Program-made: the position numbers and the translations under genes
In this document: positions 54,601-64,000 of the stretch, in pieces
How positions within the stretch are numbered: position 1 is the first letter of the stretch
Layout of the letters: each line of letters starts with the position of its first letter
The notes under the pieces: generated by a model
What the model was told of the DNA's origin: nothing
Databases searched by the model: none
Seen by the model: only the letters and a program-made list of their open reading frames with translations
Source of the DNA: Lolium rigidum
Lineage: Eukaryota > Streptophyta > Magnoliopsida > Poales > Poaceae
NCBI RefSeq assembly: GCF_022539505.1
Contig: NC_061508.1
Span: 98,497,276 to 98,561,275 of the forward strand
Length of the DNA stretch: 64,000 nt
Reading direction: 5' to 3'

Positions 54601-57600
54601 TGGAAACGTTGAGACCGCTGCTGCAAAATGGGACCCGCATGTCATCCTCTATGTACAATAAAGTTTCTTTTCTTGGATTATTTTTGGCTCCTGATATTTG
54701 GTCACTTGCCTTTTTCTTTCGATCTCATGCCATGTTTGAAACGTTGAGGAATCTGCTGGCTCATGGGACCCGCATGTCATCCTCTATGTACAATAAAAGT
54801 TTGATTTCTTGGATTTTTGGCTATTTCCTTTTTCTTTTGATCCCCTGCCGCCTTTGAAACGTTTAGTAAGCTGTTGGCTCATAGGTCCCACATGTCAGCC
54901 TGTATGAACGATAAAGCTTTCCTTTCTTGGAGTTTTTTTTGACCCCCTAATTTCTGGCTACTTTCATTTTCTATTGATCTCAAGCCGCATTTGAAATGTT
55001 GGGACCACTGCCGCACAATGGGACCCGCATGTCATCCTGTATGTACAATCAAGTTTCTTTGCTTGGATTATTTTTGGCTCCTGATATTTGGTCACTTGCC
55101 TTTTTCTTTCGATCTCATGCCACGTTTGAAACGTTGAGGAACCTCGTCGGCTCATGGGACCCGCATGTCATCCTCTATGTGCTATAAAACTTTCCTTTGT
55201 TGGATTTTGTTTACCCTCCGATTTTTGGCTTGCCTTTTTCTTTTGATCCCCTCTCGCCCCTTTGAAACGTTGAGTAAGTTGCTGGCTCAAGGGACCCGCA
55301 TGTCATCCTCTATGTCCATCAACTTTCTTTTCTTGGATTTTTTTTGACCCCCTAATTACTAGCTACTTTCTTTTTCTTTTGATCTCAAGCCGCATTTCAA
55401 ACATTGAGACCGCTGCTGCAAAATTGGACCCACATGTCATCCTCTATGTACAATAAATCTTGGATTATTTTTGGCTCCTGATATTGGGTCACTTGCCTTT
55501 TTCTTTCGATCTCATGCCGCCTTTGAAACGTTGAGTAAGCTGCTGGCTCATGGGTCCCGCATGTCATCCTCTACGAACAATAAAAGTTTCCTTTCTTGGA
55601 GTTATTTTTTACCCCTAATTTCCGGCTATTTGCCTTTTCTTCTCGATCCCCTGCCCCTTTGAAACGATGAGGACGTCATATGGCGGGTCGGTCCCACATG
55701 TCATCCTCTATGAACAATAAAAGTTTCCTTTGGTGGATTTTTTTTTGACCCCTAATTAATTTCTGGATATTTCCTTTTATTCTTTTGAACCCCCGGCGCC
55801 TTGGAATCGTTAAGGATGCTGCTGCCTCATGGGTCCCGCATGTCATCCTCTCAGAAAGGTTAATGTTTCTTTTCTTGGATTTTGTTTACCAACTGATTTT
55901 TGGCTTTTTTTTTCTTCTTTCGATCTCCTGCCGCCTTTAAAACGTTGACGACGCTGCTGGCTCACGGGTCCCACATGTCAGCCTCTATAAACAATAAACG
56001 TTGAGGATGCTGCTGCCTCATGGGTCCCGCAGGTCATCCTCTCAGAATGATAAATGTTTTCTTTTCTTGGATTTTTTTACCAACTTATTTTTGGTTTTTT
56101 TTATTTTCGATCCCCGCCGCCTTTGAAACGTTGACGACGCTCGCTGGCTCATGGGTCCCCGATGTCGACCTCCCGTACAAGAAACATGTGATATCTTATT
56201 TTGCGGACAATAAACATTGTATTTCGCACTGAGCTATTGCAAACTGATAAATTAAATCTTTATATTTACATAAACAAACTTATATGTTGAATCTCCTTGT
56301 TTTTTGTTTTTGCGAAGCATAGAACTTTCCTGTTTTTTTTATAAAAAAAAATCCGAACTTTCCTGTTTTGGAGTGGGCTGAAATTGTACGAGTCAAAAGG
56401 CCCAGCAAGATAGTTCGAAGGCCCAGATGTCCAGATGCAGCCCAATTGAAATCTTTCTTTTCTTGGATTTCTGGCTACTTCATTTTTCTTTTGGTCCTGT
56501 GCCGCCTTGGAAGCGTTGAGACCGCTGCTACAAAATGGGACCCGCATGTCATACTCTATGTACTATAAAACTTTCTTTTCTTGGATTTTTTTGGCACCTC
56601 ATATTTGGTCACTTGCCTTTTTCTTTCGATCGCCTGCCGCCTCTCAAACGTTGATACAGCTGCTGCTAAATGGGACCCGCATGTCATCCTCTATGTACAT
56701 TCAAGTTTCTTTTCTTGGATTATTTTTGGCTCTTGATATTTGGTCACTTGCCTTTTTTCTTTCGATCTCATGCCACGTTTGAAACGTTGAGGAACCTGCT
56801 GCTAAATGGGACCCGCATGTCATCCTCTATGTGTTATAAAAGTTTATTTCTTGGATTTTTTTTCACCCTCTGATTTTTGGCTATTTCCTTTTTCTTTTCA
56901 TCCCCTGCCGCCTTGGAAACGTTGAGTAAGCTGCTGGCTCATGGGACCCGCATGTCATTCTCTATGTCCATCAACTTTCTTTTCTTGGATTTTTTTGAGC
57001 CCCTAATTTCTAGCTACTTTCTTTTTCTTTTGATCTCAAGACGCATTTGAAACATTGAGACCGCTGCTGCAAAATGGGACCCGCATGTCATCCTCTATGT
57101 ACAATAAATCTTGGATTATTTTTGGCTCCTGATATTTGGTCACTTGCCTTTTTCTTTTGATCACTTGCCGCCTTTGAAACGTTGAGGAATCTGCTGGCTC
57201 ATGGGTCCCACATGTCAGCCTCTATGAACAATAAAGTTTCTTTTCTTGGATTATCTTTGGCTCCTGATATTTTGTCACTTGCCTTTTTCTTTCGATCTCA
57301 TGCCGCCTTTGAAACGTGGAGTAACCTGCTGGCTCATGGGTCCCGCATGTCATCCTCTACGAACAATAAAAGTTTCCTTTCTTGGAGTTATTTTTGACCC
57401 CTAATTTCTGGCTATTTGTCTTTTTCTTTTGATCCCCTGCCCCCTTTGAAACGATGAGGACGTCGTTAGCGAGTCGGTCCCACATGTCATCCTCTATGAA
57501 CAATAAAAGTTTCCTTTGGTGGATTTATTTTTGACCCCTAATTAATTTCTGGCTATTTCCTTTTTTTCCTTTTGATCCCCTGCCGCTTCTCAAACGGTGA

Positions 57601-58800
57601 TACCGCTGATGCTAAATGGGACCCGCATGTCATCCTCTATGTACTATAAAACTTTCTTTTCTTGGATTTTTTTTGGCACCTCATATTTGGTCACTTGCCT
57701 TTTTCTTTCGATCGCCTGCCGCCTCTCAAACGTTGATACAACTGCGGCTAAATGGGACCCGCATGTCATCCTCTATGTACAATAAAGTTTCTTTTCTTGG
57801 ATTATCTTTGGCTCCCGATATTTGGTCACTTGCCTTTTTCTTTCGATCTCATGCCGACTTTGAAACGTTGAGGCTGCTGGCTCATGGGTCCCGCATGTCA
57901 TCCTCTATGAACAATAAAAGTTTCCTTTGTTGGATTTATTTTTTACCCTACTTAATTTCTGGCTATTTCCTTTTTCTTTTGATCCCCTACCGCCTTGGAA
58001 TAGTTGAGGATGCTGCTGCCTCATGGGTCCCGCATGTCATCCCCTCAGAAAGGTAAATGTTTCTTTTCTTTGTTTTGTTTACCAACTGATTTTTGGCTTA
58101 TTTTTTCTTTCGATCTCCTGCCGCCTTTAAAACGTTGACGACGCTGCTGGCTCATGGGTCCCTGATGTCAGCCTCCCCGTACAAGAAACATGTGATATCT
58201 TGATTATTTTGCAGACAATAAACAGTGTATTTCGCTCTGAGCTATTGCAAAGGGATAAATTAAATCTTTGTTTTTACATAAACAAACTTATATGTTGAAT
58301 CTCCTTGTTTTTTGTTTTTGCCAAGCATTGGACTTTCCTGTTTTGGAGTGGGCTTAAATTGTACGAGTCAAAAGGCTTCCAGCACGATAGTTCGAAGGCC
58401 CAGATGTCCAGATGCAGCCCAATTGAAATCTTTCTTTTCATGGATTTTTTGACACCCTGATTTCTGGCTACTTCCTTTTTCTTTTGATCCTGTGCCGCCT
58501 GGAAACTATGAGACCGCTATTGCAAAATGGGACCCACATGTCATCCTCTATGTACAATAAAAGTTTCTTTTCGTGGATTATTTTTGACTCCGATATTTGG
58601 TCACTTGCCTTTTTTCTTTCGATCCCGTGCAAAATGGGACCCGCATGTCGTCCTCTATTTACAAAAAAAGTTTCCTTTCTTGGAGTTATTTTTTACCCTA
58701 ATTTGTGGCTACTTCCTTTTTTTTATCCCCTACGCCTTTGAAACTTTGAGGACTCTGCTCGGCTCATGGGCCCCACATGTCAGCCTACGTGAACAATAAA
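51608..58800 (+). mobile_element. CACTA-type element with satellite interior (right end not seen)
   Basis: It starts CACTACAAGAAAAGTTGCC inside the gag frame of Gypsy C. The subterminal word CCATGGCCGACGA occurs at about 51627 and 51669. From about 52020 the interior is a large tandem array. No matching CTTGTAGTG end is found before the BARE LTR at 60304, so the right boundary is undefined and the FBD pseudogene may lie inside or outside it. Confidence 0.65.
52020..58800 (+). repeat. Satellite array, about 136-base monomer, higher-order structure
   Basis: Each unit has GGGACCCGCATGTCATCCTC, then a TTTCTTTTCTTGGATTTTT stretch, a GGCTCCTGATATTTGGTCAC block, CTTTTTCTTTCGATC and GAAACGTTGAG. Successive GGGACC positions (52082, 52218, 52354, 52491, 52626, 52752, 52890, 53026, 53162, 53298) give spacings mostly of 135-138. 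There are roughly 40-45 units. Non-monomer spacers recur at about 54257, 56175 and 58179, starting GTACAAGAAACATGTGATAT, so the array has larger units of about 1.9-2.0 kb. Confidence 0.9.
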
Positions 58801-59030
58801 CCTTTCCTCCGTGAACACTAGCATTGACGAACCGAATGTGAACAAGGCTTTTTTAGTAAATTTTGTCAACCAATTGCTAGCTTCGTATATATCACTAGTA
58901 GTACATACATCGCGAAAGCATTAGAATATTAGACCATGTTCACAAGAATAACATCAAGTCTGAACTACATTAACAGAGTGATAAAATATATTGTTCAGAC
59001 CAGTACAAAATATAGGGAGTTAAACTAACA
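58801..59030. other. Short AT-rich stretch after the satellite
   Basis: No ORF or terminus. It includes CACTAGTAGTACATAC at about 58891, which is not a CACTA end. Confidence 0.45.
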
Positions 59031-60216
59031 CTATGCAGAAATTGGCCCATCTCTTGCATATATCCCTCTAGCAAAGGGATCAGCCACTGACAAGTCATGT
59101 ACCAACCAGCTAAGAACACCGTCCGAGCTGAACTTATCTAAGGATGGTAAATATCCAAGCTGAAAATCAACATCTCTATAAGCGGTGTTCTTCGGGTCTA
59201 GTCTGCTTGAACTCAGGTATCCCACCGGATCTTCTTGTGATGATATCTTACACCAAAATTCATTACTTTGAGCATTCTAGTGTTACTGTATAAAGAACAC
59301 GGAGACAATAACATCATTTCTCCTTCCTCGGTAGTCGAAATCGAAATTTCTTTGAGGTGGAGATCAAGGCATTCAATGGGACAGTCGGCTCATTATGCAG
59401 CACATGAACCTTATTGCCGGTTCTATAAAACTGCAAAGAAGTCAAATTAAGTAGTCAGTACAATAACAAAGTACTTCATAACTATCAACTAATGAATATC
59501 TCAGGTGAGTTGAATCATGTGTTAATTGAGGACCGTGGAACAACATAATCCCCTGACACGTTCCTATTTGATAGATGCACTTTTTTACATCTGTTATTGT
59601 CATTGTAAAGTTGGGGAAAGGTTACCAACATGGGAAACTCCAATCCGCAACTAGTTATGGGTGCACCCCATTTTTCTTTTGACACTTCCAAGTTTCCAAA
59701 AAAATGTAAACTAAAAGTCTGGACATATATTGTGTTCTATCATGTGCTTACATGAAGTTTCATCCAAAAATATGATAATATGTGATCTACACAAAAAAAG
59801 AACAAATGATGTGTAAATAGTAAGTCACACTATTTACATATGTCTTCTCTTTTTACACAGATCACATATTATCATGTGTTTATATGAAACTTCACAGATG
59901 AACAAGATACAACACATTGTATGACAAGAAGTTTAGTTTTGAACCAACATAATATAACTCCATTGTGGATGTTCTTCTAGTACAATTGTTCAACTGATCT
60001 AGGCTAATAACGAGGTTAACTCCATGTAACTCTACGATTTTTGCTCATAGTGGTAAACGAGTTAACAACAACGAATTTACCTGGATATATAGCTTCTCCA
60101 GGTGCGGGAAAGCATCTAAGAAATGCAAGTAGTTGATCCAGACGAGGGCCGTCAGATTTTAGAACCAAGTTCTTCAATGTGCACAGAGAATTTTCCAAGC
60201 TTATGGGCATCATCCT
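59031..60216 (-). pseudogene. F-box/FBD/LRR protein pseudogene, C-terminal exons
   Basis: Exon-like parts: 60081-60216 and 59031-59430 (minus strand). The first has SLCTLKNLVLKSDGPRLDQL and LAFLRCFP, then HLEKLYIQ in a shifted frame up to a CCAG|GTAAAT donor. The second follows a CTTCTTTGCAG acceptor and encodes NKVHVLHNEP, then DCPIECLDLHLKEISI with LKVMNFGVRYHHKK. In another frame it gives the end VHDLSVADPFARG. LRCFP..LEKLY and CLDLHLKEI are FBD signatures; such proteins are substrate adaptors of SCF ubiquitin ligases. At least three frame changes and the missing F-box make it a pseudogene. The 650-base intron holds a foldback element. Confidence 0.72.
59705..59945. mobile_element. Foldback MITE in the FBD pseudogene intron
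   Basis: The two halves are inverted copies around about 59825. ATAATATGTGATCTACAC on the left pairs with GTGTAAAAAG-side text GATCACATATTAT on the right, and GTGTAAATAGT pairs with ACTATTTACA. Outer parts (ACATGAAGTTTCAT and ATGAAACTTCA) pair too. Class unclear. Confidence 0.65.
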
Positions 60217-60303
60217 CTACAGGACAATGGTACATATGTCAAAAAAAATAACAAAAATGTGAGTTAATTCAACAAGAAGAAGGTTGTTCTACCAAAAAGT
60301 TTA

Positions 60304-61571
60304 TGTTGGAGATATGCCCAAGAGGCAATAATAAAAGTGGTTATTATATATCTTTATGTTTATGATAAATGTTTATATACCATGCTATAATTGTATTAAC
60401 CGAAACATTGATACATGTGTGATATGTAAACAACAAAGAGTCCCTAGTATGCCTCTTAACTAGCTTGTTGATTAATGGATGATTAGTTTCATAATCATGA
60501 ACATTGGATGTTATTAATAACAAGGTTATATCATTATATGAATGATGTAATGGACACACCCAATTAAGCGTAGCATAAGATCTCGTCATTAAGTTATTTG
60601 CTATAAGCTTTCAATACATAGTTACCTAGTCCTTATGACCATGAGATCATGTAAATCACTTATACCGGAAAGGTACTTTGATTACACCAAACGCCACTGC
60701 GTAAATGGGTGGTTATAAAGGTGGGATTAAGTATCCGGAAAGTATGAGTTGAGGCATATGGATCAACCAGTGGGATTTGTCCATCCCGATGACGGATAGA
60801 TATACTTTGGGCCCTCTCGGTGGAATGTCGTCTAATGTCTTGCAAGCATATGAATAAGTTCATAAGAGACCACATACCACGGTACGAGTAAAGAGTACTT
60901 GTCACGAGACGAGGTTGAACAAGGTATAGTGTGATACCGAAGATCAAACCTCGGACAAGTAAAATATCGCGAGACAAAGGGAATTGGTATTGTATGTGAA
61001 TGGTTCATTCGATCACTAAAGTCATCGTTGAATATGTGGGAGCCATTATGGATCTCCGGATCCCGCTATTGGTTATTGGTCGGAGTGAGTACTCAACCAT
61101 GTCCGCATAGTTCACGAACCGTAGGGTGACACACTTAAAGTTGGATGTTGAAATGGTAGTACTTGAATATGGAATGGAGTTCGAATATTTGTTCGGAGTC
61201 GCGGATGAGATCCCGGACATCACGAGGAGTTCCGGAATGGTCCGGAGAATAAGATTCATATATAGGATGTCATTTTATGTGAATTAAAATGTCGCGGAAG
61301 GTTCTATGGAAGGTTCTAGAAGGTTCTAGAAAAGTCCGGAAGAAACCACCAAGGAAGGTGGAGTCCACATGGGACTCCACCTCCATGGCCGGCCAACCCT
61401 AGTGGGGGAGGAGTCCCAAGTGGACTCCCCTTAGGGGGCCGGCCACCCCCCCATATGGGAGGTGGAACTCCCACCTTTGGTGGGAGTCCTAGCTTGGCTA
61501 GGTTTCCCCTCCCTTTGGAAGGTTTTTGGTTCGGGTCTTATTCGAAGACTTGGACACCAACTCTTGGGGAT
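60304..61571 (+). mobile_element. BARE/Angela-type Copia LTR, 5' portion
   Basis: It opens TGTTGGAGATATGCCCAAGA and runs through ATGACCATGAGATCATG and CATCACGAGGAGTTCCGGAA to CTCTTGGGGAT, where Gypsy D interrupts it. The left end has no polypurine tract before it, so this is a 5' or solo LTR. Confidence 0.88.
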
Positions 61572-63164
61572 TGATGGCGTGTATTTCACACGTTCGTTGG
61601 GCAACCCCAAGAGGAAGGTATGATGCGCACAGCAGCAAGTTTTCCCTCAGAAAGAAACCAAGGTTTATCGAACCAGGAGGAGCCAAGAAGCACGTTGAAG
61701 GTTGATGGCGGCGGGATGTAGTGCGGCGCAACACCGGGGATTCCGGCGCCAACGTGGAACCTGCACAACACAACCAAAGTACTTTGCCCCAACGAAACAG
61801 TGAGGTTGTCAATCTCACCGAATTGCTGTAACAAAGGATTAACCGTATTGTGTGGAAGATGATTGTTTGCAGAGAAAACAGTAAAACAAGTATTGCAGCA
61901 GATTTGTATTTCAGTATTAAAGAATGGACCGGGGTCCACAGTTCACTAGAGGTGTCTCTCCCATAAGATAAAAGCATGTTGGGTGAACAAATTACAGTCG
62001 GGCAATTGACAAATAGAGAGGGCATAACAATGCACATACATGACATGATAAGTATAGTGAGATTTAATTGGGCATTACGACAAAGTACATAGACCGCCAT
62101 CCAACCGCATCTATGCCTAAAAAGTCCACCTTCGGGTTATCGTCCGAACCCCTCCAGTATTAAGTTGCTAAACAACGAGACAATTGCATTAAGTATGGTG
62201 CGTAATGTAATCAACAACTACATCCTCGGACATAGCGCCAATGTTTTACCCCTAGTGGCAACAAGCACAACACAACCTTAGAACTTTCGTCACATCGTCC
62301 CAGGTGTCAATGCGGGCATGAACCCACTATCGAGCATAAGTACTCCCTCTTGGAGTTAAAAGTAAAAACTTGGCCGAGCCTCTACTAGAAACGGAGAGCA
62401 TGCAAGATCATAAACAACACATGTATAATAACTTGATAATTAACATGACATAGTATTCTCTATCCATCGGATCCCGACAAACACAACATATAGAATTACA
62501 GATAGATGATCTTGATCATGTTAGGCAGCTCACAAGATCCGACAATGAAGCACAATGAGGAGAAGACAACCATCTAGCTACTGCTATGGACCCATAGTCC
62601 AGGGGTAGACTACTCACTCATCACTCCGGAGGCGACCATGGCGGTGTAGAGTCCTCCGGGAGATGATTCCCCTCTCCGGCGAGGTGCCGGAGGCGATCTC
62701 CTGGATCCCCGAGATGGGATCGGCGGCGACGGCGTCTCAGTAAGGTTTTCCGTATCGTGGCTCTCGGTACTGGGGGTTTCGTCACGGAGGCTATTTGTAG
62801 GCGGAAGGGTAGGTCAAGAGGCGGCACGGGGGCCCCACACCACAGGGCCGCGCGGCCAAGGGGGGGCCGCGCCGCCCATAGTGTGGCCCCTCCGTGGCCC
62901 CTCTTCGTCTCTCCTTCGGACTTCGGAAGCTTCGTGGAGAAAATAGGCCCACGGGCTTTGATTTCGTCCAATTCCGAGAATATTTCGTTACTAGGATTTC
63001 TGAAACCAAAAACAGCAGAAAACGAAGCGGCACTTCGGCATCTTGTTAATAGGTTAGTTCCAGAAAATGCACGAATATGACATAAAGTGTGCATAAAACA
63101 TGTAGGTATCATCAATAATATGGCATAGAACATAAGAAATTATCGATACGTCGGAGACGTATCA
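61572..63164 (-). repeat. 3' LTR of Gypsy D (complete)
   Basis: It is 1593 bases; on the minus strand TGATACGTCTCCGACGTATC to CACGCCATCA. This is the best full-length reference for the LTR family in this window. Confidence 0.92.
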
Positions 63165-64000
63165 AGCATCCCCAAGCTTAGTTCCGCTCGTCCGGCCAGG
63201 TAAAACGATAACAAAGATAATTTCTGAAGTGATATGCCATCATAACCTTGATCATACTATTTGTAAACATATGTAGTGGATGCAGCGATCATAACAATGG
63301 TGATGACATGAGTAAACATGTGAATCATATAGCAAAGACTTTTCATGAATAGTACTTCAAGACAAGCATTAATAAGTCTTGCATAAGAGTTAACTCATAA
63401 AGCAATAAATCAAAGTAAAGGTATTGAAGCAACACAAAGGAAGATTAAGTTTCAGCGGTTGCTTTCAACTTGTAACATGTATATCTCATGGATAATTGTC
63501 AACATAGAGTAATATAGCAAGTACAATATGCAAGTATGTAGGAATCAATGCACGGTTCACAAAAGTGTTTGCTTCTTGAGGTGGAGAGAGATAGGTGAAC
63601 TGACTCAACATAAAAGTAAAGAGAATGGTCCTTCAAAGAGGAAAGCATCGATTGCTATATTTGTGCTAGAGCTTTTATTTTGAAAACATGAAACAATTTT
63701 GTCAACGGTAGTAATAAAGCATATGAGTTATGAAAGTTATATCTTACAAGTTGCAAGTCTCATGCATAGTATGCTAATAGTGCCCGCACCTTGTCCTAAT
63801 TAACTTGGACTACCGGATCTTTGCAATGCACATGTTTTGACCAAGTGTCACAATGGGGTACCTCCATGCCGCCTTGTACAAAGGTCTAAGGAGAAAGCTC
63901 GCATTTTGGATTTCTCGCTTTTGATTATTCTCAACTTAGACATCCATACCGGGACAACATGGACAACGGATAATGGACTCCTCTTTTATGCATAAGCATG
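63165..64000 (-). other. Gypsy D internal non-coding region
   Basis: The polypurine tract (reverse complement CTAAGCTTGGGGATGCT) is next to the LTR. Sequence follows 2286-3120 closely. No gene. Confidence 0.75.

Larger units (their letters stand above)
61572..64000 (-). mobile_element. Gypsy element D, 3' LTR and start of internal region
   Basis: The minus-strand 3' LTR (61572-63164) is followed on the right by the polypurine tract and non-coding internal sequence collinear with 2286-3120. The rest lies beyond the window. It is inserted in the BARE-type LTR. Confidence 0.88.

Noticed and set aside
52036..58056. Many open frames of 60-200 codons with repeated MGPACHPLCT / TRMSSSMYYK-type peptides
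   Set aside because: They come from the ~136-base satellite read through in shifting frames. The repeat unit is not a multiple of three, and there is no conserved start or stop.
58891..58906. CACTAGTAGTAC as a possible right end of the satellite-bearing CACTA element
   Set aside because: Wrong orientation and no match to the left terminus CACTACAAGAAAAG.
1..64000. CRISPR arrays, bacterial operons, rRNA or true tRNA genes
   Set aside because: Repeat structures are transposon or satellite repeats. No cloverleaf-competent tRNA or rRNA sequence was seen, and the gene has a plant intron.

Overview
The window looks like nuclear DNA from a cool-season grass, most likely Triticeae or a close relative. 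This rests on BARE/Angela-type Copia LTRs that open TGTTGGAGATATGCCC, Gypsy LTRs that open TGATACGTC, and CACTA, PIF/Harbinger, hAT, SINE and LINE elements of kinds typical of these genomes. There are no operons, CRISPR arrays or bacterial features. Nearly all of the 64 kb is transposable-element DNA in nested layers. One host gene is well supported: a two-exon purine permease (PUP family) at 10621-12323 (+). Host gene fragments include a partial second copy of the PUP 3' end, an F-box/FBD/LRR pseudogene (59031-60216, -), and weaker exon-like remnants near 29.4-30.2 kb and 32.4-32.8 kb.

Layout from the left. 1-1340 is a plus-strand Gypsy LTR that ends 41 bases before an intact AP2/ERF-like ORF (1382-1906). 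A 100-N assembly gap follows. A minus-strand, non-autonomous Gypsy (2093-7479) sits inside a BARE-type LTR (rest at 7480-8700). Next come a quiet stretch, a SINE and the PUP gene. A PIF/Harbinger element (12733-14369, TSD TAA) carries a decayed acidic/proline-rich ORF.

The duplicated PUP 3' segment starts at 14376. It was split by a 5'-truncated LINE (14519-28264). The LINE was split by a complete Gypsy element (16184-27674, TSD CCCCG), and that Gypsy holds a solo LTR (20720-22412, TSD GGCCC). The PUP 3' flank resumes at 28265 and ends in a long ATGT/ACGT microsatellite.

From 28.5 to 45.7 kb there are decayed gene-like and AT-rich stretches, a hAT MITE with a perfect 8-bp TSD (33684-33971), and a complete CACTA transposon (34362-40266, TSD TAT). 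This CACTA carries a broken TNP2-type transposase and, on the opposite strand, a second AP2/ERF-like ORF with its own TATA box and an upstream array of G-box (CACGTG) repeats.

From 45.7 kb to the end there is a truncated CACTA 5' end fused to a minus-strand Gypsy (46300-51607). The gag of that Gypsy was hit by another CACTA (from 51608). This CACTA contains about 6.8 kb of roughly 136-bp satellite repeats with a ~1.9-2.0 kb higher-order structure. The FBD pseudogene, with a foldback MITE in an intron, follows. Last is a BARE-type LTR interrupted by another minus-strand Gypsy that runs off the window.

No LTR element here shows reverse transcriptase or integrase; they carry at most gag and protease, so all look non-autonomous. 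I see no clearly new biological system. The most unusual structures are the CACTA-borne AP2/ERF ORF with its G-box repeat promoter (plus a second copy placed behind an LTR), the higher-order satellite inside a CACTA element, and a Gypsy that carries an extra ORF with its own leader intron.
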